64,000 nucleotides of DNA from Peptostreptococcus russellii (GTDB lineage: Bacteria; Bacillota; Clostridia; Peptostreptococcales; Peptostreptococcaceae), in assembly GCF_900110295.1 (NCBI RefSeq), contig NZ_FODF01000004.1, positions 1 to 64,000 of the forward strand, read 5' to 3'. Within the stretch, counting starts at the first letter, position 1, and each line of letters starts with the position of its first letter. Below the pieces are notes generated by a model that ran no database searches, had not been told where the DNA came from, and was given only the letters and a program-made list of their open reading frames with translations. Below are positions 43,425-52,883 of the stretch, one piece after another. The translations under genes and the position numbers were made by a program.

Positions 43425-45206
43425 TTAAAGCCTCGTGATAAGTGTTTCTCTATTTAATTTTGCTTTACCATGTCTTTTAATATATTTCTCTATATCAAAT
43501 GTGTTTTTCTTATCATAGTCCTCCAAAAGCTTATAATTTTTGTGCTTTGTAATATCGTACTTATCTGAAAGAAAAGGTCTTACACCTCTAAGCTGAAAAA
43601 TACACTTTCCGCCGTCCATTACTGTTATTTCATCTTGACTCATTAGCTCCTTTCCGGTCTTTTGATAATTTAAACCAAAACTCTTTTGATTACTTCTTGT
43701 CTCCGAAGTGTTGTATAAGTCAATAGTTTCTTTACCAAGTGTTTCAGAAAGTTCTTTAAGTGTTGTTTTTTCTTTGCCTCCTAAAAATAATGTACTATCA
43801 CAATTACCTACAATCGTATCGGCATTATCTTTATAAATTGCCTTTAGCTGAGATTGTGCCTGCAAAATGATACTTGCAGATATTTCTCTACTTCTGATTG
43901 TAGCAATAAGTTTTTCAAACTTTGGAATTAAGCCGATATTCGCAAATTCGTCTAATAGGCAACGCACATGAATAGGAAGTCTACCACCATAAACATCATC
44001 TGCTTTATCGCATAATAGATTAAATAGTTGAGAATACATGATAGATACTACAAAGTTAAAAGTATCATCTGTATCTGAGATAATTACAAACAGTGCTGTC
44101 TTTCTATCTCCGAGTCTATCCAGTTCTAACTCATCTTCTTTCATCAAATCTCTAAGCTCTTGAATATCAAATGGAGCAAGTCTTGCACCACATGAAATAA
44201 GGATCGACTTGGCTGTTTTTCCCGCAGCCAATTTATATTTTTTATATTGCTTCACCGCAAAGTGTGTAGGTTCTTTCTTTTCCAATGCTTCAAAGAGTCT
44301 ATCTATCGGATTCATATAGGTTTCATCATCTTCTCTAACTTCAGAGGCATCTATCATATCAAGAAGTGTTGCAAAGTTCTTTTCTTCCCTTGGAGCTTCA
44401 TAAAAGATATATCCAATCAGAGCTGTGTAGTAGAGTTTTTCGGCTTTCACCCAGAAATCCTCACCTGATTTTTCACCCTCGCCTTTAGTATTCGCAATGA
44501 TCGTCTGAACCAGTTTTAGAATATCTTTTTCACTTCTAAGATAAGCGAACGGGTTATATTTCATACTCTTTTTGAAGTTAATGGTATTTAAGATTTTTAT
44601 CTCATATCCATTATCTTCAAGCATTTTCCCACACTCAATTACTATTGTTCCTTTTGGATCGGTTACACAATAGCTACTGTGCATTTGCATCAAATTAGGC
44701 TTTACATAAAATCGGGTCTTTCCGCTCCCTGACCCTCCTATGACCAAAACATTTTTATTTCTTGCATACTTTGGATTTGCCGGTCTGCCATTCATAGTCA
44801 ATCGTTCAGTTTGAGTGAGTAAGATATTATTTTGGAACTTTTCATCCATATACGGCTGAATATCTTTTGCCGTTCCCCATCTTGCTGAGCCATACTCTTT
44901 TCCTTGTCTGAACTTTTTAGCATTTTTGCCTTTGGTATAAACAATGAATTTAATTAAAGCTGCCACAACCACACCCATTAGAATATCAGTAAGGTGAATA
45001 CTTGGAAAAAAGCTCATCGTATTAAGCTCTAATATCCCCTGAAAGATTTTGTCTATAATATCGCCACCTACATAACTTCGAACATGATTAGAGAAAATAT
45101 TCCCTAAATAGAAAAATACAAGATAGGGAATATTCTGCCTTGCAAATTTTGCCTTATCTTGCATTTTAAATAAACCTTTGATATCTTTTATTATTTTATC
45201 TATCAT
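43425..45206 (-). CDS. virD4: VirD4/TraG-type coupling protein
   Basis: 593 aa. Two N-terminal membrane helices (IPYLVFFYLGNIF; ILMGVVVAALIKFIVYT), then the FtsK-like ATPase with Walker A IGGSGSGKTRFYVKPN (~157), 'DPKGTIVIECG', Walker B RCLLDEFANIG and the C-terminal TLFLGGKEKTTLKELSETLG region. It links the relaxosome to the T4SS and pumps the strand. Its ATG overlaps the pcfB stop (ATGA), so the two are coupled. Confidence 0.95.
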   Translation of the reverse strand: MIDKIIKDIKGLFKMQDKAKFARQNIPYLVFFYLGNIFSNHVRSYVGGDIIDKIFQGILELNTMSFFPSIHLTDILMGVVVAALIKFIVYTKGKNAKKFRQGKEYGSARWGTAKDIQPYMDEKFQNNILLTQTERLTMNGRPANPKYARNKNVLVIGGSGSGKTRFYVKPNLMQMHSSYCVTDPKGTIVIECGKMLEDNGYEIKILNTINFKKSMKYNPFAYLRSEKDILKLVQTIIANTKGEGEKSGEDFWVKAEKLYYTALIGYIFYEAPREEKNFATLLDMIDASEVREDDETYMNPIDRLFEALEKKEPTHFAVKQYKKYKLAAGKTAKSILISCGARLAPFDIQELRDLMKEDELELDRLGDRKTALFVIISDTDDTFNFVVSIMYSQLFNLLCDKADDVYGGRLPIHVRCLLDEFANIGLIPKFEKLIATIRSREISASIILQAQSQLKAIYKDNADTIVGNCDSTLFLGGKEKTTLKELSETLGKETIDLYNTSETRSNQKSFGLNYQKTGKELMSQDEITVMDGGKCIFQLRGVRPFLSDKYDITKHKNYKLLEDYDKKNTFDIEKYIKRHGKAKLNRETLITRL

Positions 45207-45688
45207 AGGCTCTGTTCCTTTTGTTTGTTCTTGATTTTATCTTTAGAAATTGTATTCCTTGTCATTTTCTTAAATTTCTCTATGTTTTTGTGAATAGAGT
45301 CTTTCCTTTCTGCCTTCTTTTCAGACAATGAAATAGTTTTTTTAAATGCCTTATCCATCACTTTAATATCTTTAGCTTGAAAAAATACGGAATGATTACC
45401 AGTTGCCTTATCTTTCATCACCGAAAACATCACTCCATCTTTATTCAATTCTTTTTTTAATTCTTTTAAGTCTACTTCCTGAACGGGAATTTCTTCCAAT
45501 TGTCCCTTCTTTACTAAATCTTTAAGTTTTACTTCGTTACTATTTGTATTGACGAGCTTTTCAAGTCCACCTAATTTGTCAGCCTCCTTCATCAGTTTCT
45601 TCAACAAGTTCAAGAGAATCTTTCCAGTTACTTTTCCCGCTCTTACTTCCATATTCAAGGTTTTTCTTGCTACTTCTTCATTAATCAA
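45203..45688 (-). CDS. pcfB: PcfB/DUF3801 relaxosome-coupling protein
   Basis: 161 aa. MINEEVARKTLNMEVRAGKVTGKILLNLL and GVMFSVMKDKATGNHSVFFQAKD match the PcfB family, with a basic C-terminal tail (KKAERKDSIHKNIEKFKK). In pCF10 PcfB helps dock the relaxase to the coupling protein PcfC. It overlaps virD4 and the DnaC-like gene by four bases on each side. Confidence 0.88.
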   Translation of the reverse strand: MINEEVARKTLNMEVRAGKVTGKILLNLLKKLMKEADKLGGLEKLVNTNSNEVKLKDLVKKGQLEEIPVQEVDLKELKKELNKDGVMFSVMKDKATGNHSVFFQAKDIKVMDKAFKKTISLSEKKAERKDSIHKNIEKFKKMTRNTISKDKIKNKQKEQSL

Positions 45689-46533
45689 GTTCGATCACCT
45701 CCCATTAATAATCTATCTTTGTTTTTGTTTAATTTATCTTTTTGAATTTTCTTTCTAAAATCCTCCCCTACTACCATAACTGGAATACACATTTCAGTTA
45801 TTCTTGAATAGATTCTTTGATACTCTACACTTTCTTTACAATTCACAATGCTGTCATACGAAAGATTTGTTGTAAAAATAGTAGGCTTGTTTTTCAAATA
45901 CCTGCTGTTGACAATATTGTATACTTGTTCTTTTGCATAGCTTGTATCTCGTTCTATTCCTAAATCATCTAAGATAAGAACCGATGTATTTACAAGGGAT
46001 TCGATGTATGCATTTTTATCAAAATCAAACCCACCTTTTTGCAGTTCATTTATAATTTGAGCAAAATTTCTTACTTTTACACTTACTTGATATCGTTCTA
46101 TTAATCCATTGGCAATAGAACAAGCTAAGTAGGTTTTCCCACTTCCTACCGATCCATAAAATAAAAGTCCAACATTTTCTTTTTTCATTACTTCGTAATC
46201 TCTTACAAAATTTTTAGCAATAATAAGGCTTTGATTTCTATTTCCTTTATAATTTTCAAATGTATATGTCCACTGAACAATCGAGCTAAAACAACTGTTT
46301 TTTAATCTCTCCACTTCTAACTTTTTTTGTCGCTCTTTTTCTTTGTATTCTCTATCTCTATCACATTTGCACGAAGATTTAAAAATCATCTTTTTCCCCA
46401 AAAACTCAAGTATCTTGCCGTCCTTTTGCTCATGACAGATTTTACAATAAGCATGTCCCTCTTTTATATACTCATTTTCTGGATTAAAAGAATATTCTAC
46501 CCCTTCTATCATCATTGTTTTTAATTCGGTCAT
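45685..46533 (-). CDS. DnaC/IstB-like helicase-loader ATPase
   Basis: 282 aa. The N-terminal zinc-binding region (YCKICHEQKDG ... SSCKCDRDREY) is followed by an AAA+ core: Walker A LLFYGSVGSGKTYLACSIA (~130), Walker B SVLILDDLGIERDT and sensor TIFTTNLSYDS. It resembles DnaC-type loaders found next to repA in Tn1549-like ICEs and probably loads the host helicase for element replication after excision. The ATG overlaps the repA stop by one base (TAATG). Confidence 0.92.
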   Translation of the reverse strand: MTELKTMMIEGVEYSFNPENEYIKEGHAYCKICHEQKDGKILEFLGKKMIFKSSCKCDRDREYKEKERQKKLEVERLKNSCFSSIVQWTYTFENYKGNRNQSLIIAKNFVRDYEVMKKENVGLLFYGSVGSGKTYLACSIANGLIERYQVSVKVRNFAQIINELQKGGFDFDKNAYIESLVNTSVLILDDLGIERDTSYAKEQVYNIVNSRYLKNKPTIFTTNLSYDSIVNCKESVEYQRIYSRITEMCIPVMVVGEDFRKKIQKDKLNKNKDRLLMGGDRT

Positions 46534-47288
46534 TATAAATGTTCTCCTTTATCATAATCTTCCAATGTAGGTATATTTGCTTTTCCCTTTTTGCCTTGAT
46601 CTTTATAAAACCATGAAAGAATTGTTGCCTTATGATTTTGATATGTTTTTCCAGTACTTTTCATATATGCAGATAATCTTTCAACATAATTTTCAAATTG
46701 AGAATTTAGTAATTTTCTTAATTCTTCTGATTCACTTGCTGATAAAACAACATTTTGAAATTCTCCAAATGTTATGTCACTCTTACTAAAATCTGTATTT
46801 CTATAATCAGTATTATTTATATTATTATTACTTCTGTGTAGTTTCTTCATTTCTTGAAGTGTATTTCCTACATTTCTGGAGTGTAATTTCTTCATTTCCG
46901 GAGTGTAACTCTTACACTCGGAACTAAGAATTCTCATAAAATCTTTTACATAAATAATATTTGGCTTCCCAAGTCCCTGTCTTTTTCTCTCTATAAGTCC
47001 TATTCCTTTCGTGTTTCCATCAAGTTCGTTTAAAATTTTTACCGCTGTTTTATTTGACTTATTCAAAGTCTGCATAACTTCTTCGACAGTAAATATAATA
47101 TAAACTCGCCCTTCTTTATCAATCCAATTATTTCTAAACGATAAACCTGAACGCTCTAATAAACAAGCATAAAGTATCTTTGCATCAGAAGATAAATTTT
47201 TATATAGATCATTGGTTACCAAAACTTTGGGTAGCATATAGAAACTAAATCTTTCTGTGTCACGATTATAAAAATAGTCAAAATCCAT
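46533..47288 (-). CDS. repA: Replication initiator RepA N-terminal family protein
   Basis: 251 aa from the ATG at 47288 behind AAGGGGGAGGCT; an upstream in-frame ATG would place that site inside the gene. The N-terminus FYMLPKVLVTNDLYKNLSSDAKILYACLLERSGLS is the RepA_N/DUF6017-like winged-helix domain. The C-terminus (FENYVERLSAYMKSTGKTYQNHKATILSWFYKDQ) matches the usual tail of ICE repA proteins. The low-complexity middle contains a series of near-repeats (VGNTLQEMKKLH / TPEMKKLHSRN). It likely starts autonomous replication of the excised circle. First gene of the transfer operon; a terminator-like hairpin stands in its leader. Confidence 0.88.
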   Translation of the reverse strand: MDFDYFYNRDTERFSFYMLPKVLVTNDLYKNLSSDAKILYACLLERSGLSFRNNWIDKEGRVYIIFTVEEVMQTLNKSNKTAVKILNELDGNTKGIGLIERKRQGLGKPNIIYVKDFMRILSSECKSYTPEMKKLHSRNVGNTLQEMKKLHRSNNNINNTDYRNTDFSKSDITFGEFQNVVLSASESEELRKLLNSQFENYVERLSAYMKSTGKTYQNHKATILSWFYKDQGKKGKANIPTLEDYDKGEHL

Positions 47289-47317
47289 AGCCTCCCCCTT
47301 TCTCATAAAAATTCACA

Positions 47318-47352
47318 AAGAAAAAGACGATAGTTATTTCTCTATCGCCTTT
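47318..47352 (-). terminator. Terminator-like hairpin in the leader of the transfer operon
   Basis: On the minus strand AAAGGCGATAG (47352-47342) pairs with CTATCGTCTTT (47333-47323; one G-U pair), loop 8 nt, followed by TTTTTC. It ends about 30 nt before the repA ATG. A weak promoter (TTTATAAATAGGG) lies just upstream of it, so it may act as an attenuator for repA as well as terminator of the ClbS-like gene. Confidence 0.8.
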
Positions 47353-47393
47353 GGTAACCCTATTTATAAAGTTTTTAATAATCAAATTAAAAT

Positions 47394-47912
47394 TTATAGC
47401 ACCATCTTCTTCCATTTTCTAATTTTTGTTCTGAAAGTTTTAAATGGTGCAACCGTATTAACATGAACAAATTTATATACTTCCCACACTGCTGTTTTAG
47501 TCGCATCATCAGCCCATTTTCTCATATGTGGTTTAAATAATTCTTCATCACTTAATGAATCAATCATTACATATATAGAATTAATATTTTCATTTAATTT
47601 AGATTTTAACTCTTGCAATGATAAATGAGCGTAAGTATCTGTGAACCATTGATATAATTCACCAAGTTGATTCCATTTGAATTCATCCGATGGTGTCTTT
47701 ACTTGAATCCCATTTCTTTCATCTTCTTCCCATTTGAGGACTAATGTTGTCCATCCCACCTGATAGGCAAGATTTTCTGCCGGAGTTCTGTCAACTTCAT
47801 CAATTCTTTTATCTTTTAAGCTTTCTGGAATATTATCAAATTCTGCAATATATTTCCCAAATGTTTTATTTATTTCAGTTTTGAGTTCTTCTTTATTTTC
47901 GTATACTCTCAT
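47394..47912 (-). CDS. ClbS/DfsB-family protein
   Basis: 172 aa, family length. N-terminus RVYENKEELKTEINKTFGKYIAEFDNIP, then RTPAENLAYQVGWTTLVLKWEEDE and a C-terminal WADDATKTAVWEVYKFVHVNTVAPFKTFRTKIRKW. The DinB-like fold family includes ClbS, which opens the cyclopropane warhead of colibactin, and other members of unknown role. Here it is cargo near the right end of the element; self-protection against a reactive metabolite is only a possibility. Confidence 0.82.
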   Translation of the reverse strand: MRVYENKEELKTEINKTFGKYIAEFDNIPESLKDKRIDEVDRTPAENLAYQVGWTTLVLKWEEDERNGIQVKTPSDEFKWNQLGELYQWFTDTYAHLSLQELKSKLNENINSIYVMIDSLSDEELFKPHMRKWADDATKTAVWEVYKFVHVNTVAPFKTFRTKIRKWKKMVL

Positions 47913-47952
47913 AAAATCACCTTTACAACTTCTGATTTATCAATTCTTTGAT

Positions 47953-48234
47953 TTAAACTGACCTTATTTTCTCGTTTATCCCTTGCAATAATGCTATAAT
48001 TGATGCTCCAACCATCGGTATCCCATAAGGACTAAGTAAAAAACCTATAATTAAGGCTTCTATCCCGATGGTAACCTCTTTTTGTAAAAAAGAAGCAATT
48101 GCTCCAACTATACAAAATAGCATAAGAAAATATAAAATAGTAGTTCCTATACTAAGTAAAAATGTTAGTGCAGCAATAAGGATGCTTAAAATCCAACTAA
48201 TTGGGACCAAAAAGATTTTTAATATCCATCTCAT
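47953..48234 (-). CDS. Small CD1845-like membrane protein at the element end
   Basis: 93 aa from the ATG at 48234; a TTG upstream would overlap the rlmD stop. Three hydrophobic segments (WILKIFLVPISWILSILIAALTFLLS; TTILYFLMLFCIVGAIASFL; IGIEALIIGFLLSPYGIPMVGASIIALL). Small proteins of this type (CD1845 family) are common at the start of Tn1549/CTn-like elements; role unknown. Its ribosome binding site is weak (AGAAAAGAAG). Confidence 0.7.
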   Translation of the reverse strand: MRWILKIFLVPISWILSILIAALTFLLSIGTTILYFLMLFCIVGAIASFLQKEVTIGIEALIIGFLLSPYGIPMVGASIIALLQGINEKIRSV

Positions 48235-48250
48235 AACACTAACTTCTTTT

Positions 48251-49888
48251 CTACTCAATCATTTTGAAATGTCTTAAAGCTTCCATTATAGCTTCCTCTT
48301 TTTCCGGTGTACATTGTGGGATAATCTGTTTTTCTTTTTTTGATTTATTATAATGCTCTCTCAGTTCAATTCCACATTTCTTTTTAATCTGTGAAATATA
48401 GAGTGTAGAAACCTTTAGCCCAAATTTTTCTAATACATACTCCTTGATTTGAGTATATGTTGCTTTACTTTCAGCACTTGTCAAATCCATCTCATTGAGC
48501 TCAATTTCAACCTCTATATGATTATTGACATCGAGTTTGGACAATAACGCTACCGTCTCCACATGCACACTATGCGGAAACATATCCACTGGCTGAGCTT
48601 TTACACATCTATATCCTTTTTCATCCAAATACTTCAAGTCCCTTGCAAGAGTGGAAGGGTTACAACTAACATAAACTATTCTATCCGCCTGCATATCCAC
48701 TATTGTTTCAAGAACCTTCTCATCGCATCCTTTTCTTGGAGGATCCACTACTACAATATTCGCTTTCTTCCCCTGATTATATAGCTTAGGAACTTCTTCT
48801 TCAGCCTTTCCTACATAGAACTCCACATTACTAATATTATTCAATTCTGCGTTGTTTCTTGCATCTTTAATGGCATCTTCTACTACTTCCACACCATATA
48901 CCTTCTTTGCTTTTTGAGCCAAAAATAGAGATATAGTTCCTATTCCACAATATATGTCAAATACTGTATCCTCTTCTCCTATATTAGCATATTCCAAAGC
49001 CTTATTGTATAGAACTTCTGTCTGAACTGGATTTACTTGGAAAAAAGACAGTGGACTTATTTCAAATTTCAAGTCTCCTATATAGTCTATTATTCTTCCA
49101 TTTCCATAGATATTTTTATTTTTTCTTCCTAGTATTACATTTGTTTTCTTGTCATTTACATTGACTACTAAAGTTTTAAATCCCTCTATATTTTCTTTCA
49201 ATTCTTCTAAAAATTCTTCTATATGTGGTATTTCTGACTTAGTAGCTACCAAAACTACCATTACTTCTTTTGTTGTAAATCCTATTTTAGTGACTATATG
49301 TCTCAAAAGGCCTTTGTTAGCATTTTCGTCATAAACGCTAATATTATTTTTTTCAATGAAATTTCTTAGTATTTCTATTATTTTATCATTTACCTCATGT
49401 TGTATTACGCATTTATCCATGTCTATTACATCATGACTTTTTTTCTTATAAAAGCCTATTTTCAGCTTTCCATTTTCTCTTTGTATTGGAAACTGTGCTT
49501 TATTTCTATATCTAAAAGGATTTTCCATTCCTATTGTATCATGTACTTCTATGTCTTCTATTCCTGCTATTCTTTTAAAATCTTCTTTTACTGAGTTTGT
49601 CTTTATTTCAAGTTGCTTTTGATAGTCTAGTTCTTGTATTTGGCAACCACCGCAGTTTCTGTACTTCATTGAACAGACTCTTTCTACTCTATCTTCTGAT
49701 TCTTTCTTTATTTTAGATATTACACCTTCTGCATATTTTTTCTTTGATTTTGTAATTTTTACATCTACTATTTCACCTGGAAGTGCAGAGTCTACAAATA
49801 CTGTAAAATCCTTGTGTTTTCCTATTCCTACTCCACCCTGTCCTATATCTACTATTTTGCATTCATATTTTTTATTTTTTTCTAGCAA
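48251..49888 (-). CDS. rlmD: 23S rRNA (uracil-C5) methyltransferase RlmD with element-derived C-terminus
   Basis: 545 aa, about 90 longer than usual RlmD/RumA. TTG start at 49888 after AAAGGAGGAAGAACT. TRAM domain, Fe-S cysteines (CSMKYRNCGGC), SAM-binding FDIYCGIGTISLFLAQKAKKVYG and catalytic DPPRKGCDE ... YVSCNPSTLARDL are intact, so it should methylate 23S rRNA U1939. The native core ends at SVHVETVALLSKLDV (~442-456). The following tail (EIELNEMDLTSAESKATYTQ...ALRHFKMIE) resembles a segment I recall at the rumA-proximal end of several ICEs. rumA is a known ICE integration target, so this tail is best explained as the element's right end fused in frame. Confidence 0.88.
   Translation of the reverse strand: MLEKNKKYECKIVDIGQGGVGIGKHKDFTVFVDSALPGEIVDVKITKSKKKYAEGVISKIKKESEDRVERVCSMKYRNCGGCQIQELDYQKQLEIKTNSVKEDFKRIAGIEDIEVHDTIGMENPFRYRNKAQFPIQRENGKLKIGFYKKKSHDVIDMDKCVIQHEVNDKIIEILRNFIEKNNISVYDENANKGLLRHIVTKIGFTTKEVMVVLVATKSEIPHIEEFLEELKENIEGFKTLVVNVNDKKTNVILGRKNKNIYGNGRIIDYIGDLKFEISPLSFFQVNPVQTEVLYNKALEYANIGEEDTVFDIYCGIGTISLFLAQKAKKVYGVEVVEDAIKDARNNAELNNISNVEFYVGKAEEEVPKLYNQGKKANIVVVDPPRKGCDEKVLETIVDMQADRIVYVSCNPSTLARDLKYLDEKGYRCVKAQPVDMFPHSVHVETVALLSKLDVNNHIEVEIELNEMDLTSAESKATYTQIKEYVLEKFGLKVSTLYISQIKKKCGIELREHYNKSKKEKQIIPQCTPEKEEAIMEALRHFKMIE
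48542..48565. other. Probable attachment-site region (attR side) inside rlmD
   Basis: The minus strand reads CATGTGGAGACGGTAGCGTT, coding HVETVA near the end of native RlmD. This is the conserved stretch used by several rumA-targeting ICEs of Firmicutes. Downstream sequence diverges from normal RlmD, and element genes begin 200 bp later. No second copy was seen in the window; the other end should lie beyond the left edge. Confidence 0.5.
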
Positions 49889-49975
49889 AGTTCTTCCTCC
49901 TTTGACTTTTGTCTATCTATATAATTTTTTATTAATTATTTTTACCATAATAGATTTATTTTATCAAAAACAACA

Positions 49976-50017
49976 ATAAAAAGCTACTGTAATTTGGTTG
50001 AACCTTATACAGTAGCT
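49976..50017 (-). terminator. Terminator after pyk
   Basis: AGCTACTGTA (49982-49991) and TACAGTAGCT (50008-50017) make a perfect 10-bp stem; minus-strand transcription then meets TTTTTATTG. Confidence 0.85.
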
Positions 50018-50095
50018 CTATGTTAATATACTATACGCTTTTTTATAAACATACAATCTGGGGGATTAGTATGTTGCTGTAAATCTATATTTTTA

Positions 50096-51832
50096 TTATT
50101 CTCTAGTTATTGAACCGCTTGTTGCTTCTACTCTTATCTTGTCTCCATCCTTAACCTTTGCAGTTATCTCCTTTACAGATACTACTACTGGAGTTCCAAG
50201 ATTTATTCCTGCTATTGCAGCATGAGAAGTCATTCCGCCTGTTTCTGTTACTATTGCACTTGCCTTTTCCATGTATGGAACCATTTCCTTGTCAGTTCCT
50301 ACTGCTACAAGTATGTCTCCTTCATTGAATACCTTTGGAGTTTCTCCTGGCTTAACTACTCTAGCTATACCTTCTACTATAGATTCTCCACCGATACCTA
50401 CACCTCTTCCAAGGAAGTCTGCTATTACGCTTACCTTGATTAGATTTGTCTTTCCTATCTTTCCAACAGGAACACCAGCTGTTACTACTACAGTATCTCC
50501 AGTGTTTACGAATCCATTTTCTCTTGCAGCTATTATAGAGTTTTCTATTACTTCGTCAGTATTCTGTCCTAATTCACTCTTTACAGGGTATGTTCCCCAG
50601 TTAAGAGATAGCTTTCTCATTACTCTGTCGCTCTGAGTTGCAGCTATAATAGGTGCTAGTGGTCTAAACTTAGATACCTGCTTAGTAGTATATCCTGAAG
50701 AAGTACAAGTTATGATTGCCTGTGCTTCAAGATCCATAGCAGTTGTGCAAGTTGCATGACTGATTGCATCAGTTACTGTTATTTCCTTCTTACCAAAAGA
50801 TGATATCTTGTATTCAAGAGTTTCTTCTGTTCTAAGTGCTATTCTATTCATTGTTGAAACTGCTTCAATTGGATACTTTCCTGCTGCTGTCTCTCCAGAA
50901 AGCATTATAGCATCTGTACCATCATATATTGCATTTGCAACGTCTGTTACTTCTGCTCTTGTTGGTCTAGGATTTCTTATCATAGAGTCCATCATCTGAG
51001 TCGCAGTTATAACTGGCTTAGATATTTCATTACACTTTCTTATTATCATCTTCTGAACTATTGGTACTTCTTCACTTGGTATTTCAACACCCATATCTCC
51101 TCTGGCAATCATTATACCGTCAGATACCTGAATTATTGAATCTATATTTTCTACACCTTCGTGACTTTCTATCTTAGATATTATCTGTATATCATCTGCT
51201 CCGTTTTCTTCTAATATCTTTCTTATTTCAAGAACATCTGAAGCCTTTCTAACAAATGATGCTGCTATAAAATCTATTCCCTGTTCTATACCAAACTTTA
51301 TGTCTGATATATCCTTGTCTGTTATAGCTGGAAGATTTATTACAACTCCTGGAAGATTTACACCCTTCTTTGATGATACCTTACCTGAGTTTTCTACTAC
51401 AGTAATTATGTCATTTCCCTTTATCTCAGTTATCTTTAAAGCAACTAGACCGTCATCTATAAGTATTGTATCTCCAACCTTAACATCATTTATCATTCCC
51501 TTATATGATACTGTACATCTTTCTCTATTTCCTATACAGTCATCCATTGTAACAACGAACTTTTCACCTTCATCTAGTACGATGGCTTCTTCAAAGTCTC
51601 CTGTTCTTATTTCAGGTCCCTTTGTATCAAGAAGAATAGCAATAGGCATATTTAGTTCTTCTCTTATTCTCTTAGTTCTATCCATTCTTTCCTTGTGTTC
51701 TTCATGAGAACCGTGAGAGAAGTTGAATCTACATACATTTAAACCATTTAATGCTAATTCTCTTAAAATATCATCTGAATCCGTAGCAGGACCCATTGTA
51801 CATACAATCTTTGTCTTTTTTAACTTTGTCAC
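50096..51832 (-). CDS. pyk: Pyruvate kinase with C-terminal PEP-utilising domain
   Basis: 578 aa from a GTG at 51832 with GAGGTGATTATA upstream (MTKLKKTKIVCTMGPATDS). It has ICRFNFSHGSHEEH, the active-site 'IISKIESHEGVENID', MIARGDMGVEIPSEEVPIVQK and the C-terminal phosphohistidine domain (GGMTSHAAIAG) seen in Bacillus/Clostridium enzymes, which explains the length. It makes ATP and pyruvate from PEP and ADP. It follows pfkA by about 80 bp and forms the classic glycolytic pair. A terminator stands downstream. Confidence 0.96.
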   Translation of the reverse strand: MTKLKKTKIVCTMGPATDSDDILRELALNGLNVCRFNFSHGSHEEHKERMDRTKRIREELNMPIAILLDTKGPEIRTGDFEEAIVLDEGEKFVVTMDDCIGNRERCTVSYKGMINDVKVGDTILIDDGLVALKITEIKGNDIITVVENSGKVSSKKGVNLPGVVINLPAITDKDISDIKFGIEQGIDFIAASFVRKASDVLEIRKILEENGADDIQIISKIESHEGVENIDSIIQVSDGIMIARGDMGVEIPSEEVPIVQKMIIRKCNEISKPVITATQMMDSMIRNPRPTRAEVTDVANAIYDGTDAIMLSGETAAGKYPIEAVSTMNRIALRTEETLEYKISSFGKKEITVTDAISHATCTTAMDLEAQAIITCTSSGYTTKQVSKFRPLAPIIAATQSDRVMRKLSLNWGTYPVKSELGQNTDEVIENSIIAARENGFVNTGDTVVVTAGVPVGKIGKTNLIKVSVIADFLGRGVGIGGESIVEGIARVVKPGETPKVFNEGDILVAVGTDKEMVPYMEKASAIVTETGGMTSHAAIAGINLGTPVVVSVKEITAKVKDGDKIRVEATSGSITRE

Positions 51833-51914
51833 TATAATCACCTCAAATTTTCTTTCAATAATTTAATATATACTATAAATTATTTAACACTGTCTAAACT
51901 AAACTAACTTTTTG

Positions 51915-52883
51915 CTATATAGAAAGAATCTTAGCCATTTCATATAAGTCCTGATCAAATTCCTTTTCCATAGATAGAGCATCATCTATATCTAGGTCAA
52001 TTATCTTATTGTCCTTGATACCTACTACTCTCTTGCTCTTACCTTCTATAAGTAATTCAACAGCCTTATTTCCTAACTTACTAGCAAGTATTCTATCAAA
52101 TGCAGATGGTGAACCACCTCTTTGTACATGTCCTAAAACTGTTATTCTAACATCTGCCTTATCCTTTACTGTAAGAGCATTCTTTAGTCCTAATGCTCCA
52201 CCTTCTATGTCCGCACCTTCTGCTAATACGATTATGCTGTGCTTCTTACCTCTCTTCTGAGTAGTTCTTAACTTACTTACTATTTCATCCGTTCTTATTT
52301 CTCTTTCAGGAACTACTATTGTTTCAGCTCCACCAGCAACACCAGCATATAGCGCAAGATCTCCACAATTTCTACCCATAACTTCTACTATATTTACTCT
52401 GTCATGAGATGAAGATGTGTCTCTTATCTTACCTATTGCATCTATTACTGTGTTCATTGCAGTATCGAATCCAATTGTATAATCTGTATACGCAAGGTCA
52501 TTATCTATTGTTCCCGGTATACCTATTGTCTTGACACCTAATTCGCTTAAAAGCTTTGCACCTGTGAAAGATCCATCTCCTCCTATTACAACAAGACTTT
52601 CTATTCCGTAGTTTTCAAGTATTTCTACAGCTTTTTCTCTACCTTCTGCTGTTTTGAATTCGTCGCATCTTGAAGATTTAAGTATTGTTCCGCCTCTCTG
52701 AATTATATCACCAACTGATGACAAGTCCATTTCTACAAACTCTTCATCTAAAAGACCTCTGTATCCCTTTTCAATTCCATAAACCTTATATCCGTAATAA
52801 ATTGCAGTTCTAACTACGGCTCTAATTGCCGCATTCATTCCTGGAGCGTCTCCTCCACTAGTTAAAATACCAATTGCCTTCAT
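51915..52883 (-). CDS. pfkA: ATP-dependent 6-phosphofructokinase
   Basis: 322 aa from the ATG at 52883 ([22 protein letters not shown]), chosen over an ATG three codons earlier that is only 2 nt from GGAGG. The ATP site ([13 protein letters not shown]), catalytic [19 protein letters not shown] and substrate-binding [16 protein letters not shown] are present. It phosphorylates fructose 6-phosphate. Together with pyk downstream it controls flux through glycolysis. Confidence 0.97.
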   Translation of the reverse strand: MKAIGILTSGGDAPGMNAAIRAVVRTAIYYGYKVYGIEKGYRGLLDEEFVEMDLSSVGDIIQRGGTILKSSRCDEFKTAEGREKAVEILENYGIESLVVIGGDGSFTGAKLLSELGVKTIGIPGTIDNDLAYTDYTIGFDTAMNTVIDAIGKIRDTSSSHDRVNIVEVMGRNCGDLALYAGVAGGAETIVVPEREIRTDEIVSKLRTTQKRGKKHSIIVLAEGADIEGGALGLKNALTVKDKADVRITVLGHVQRGGSPSAFDRILASKLGNKAVELLIEGKSKRVVGIKDNKIIDLDIDDALSMEKEFDQDLYEMAKILSI

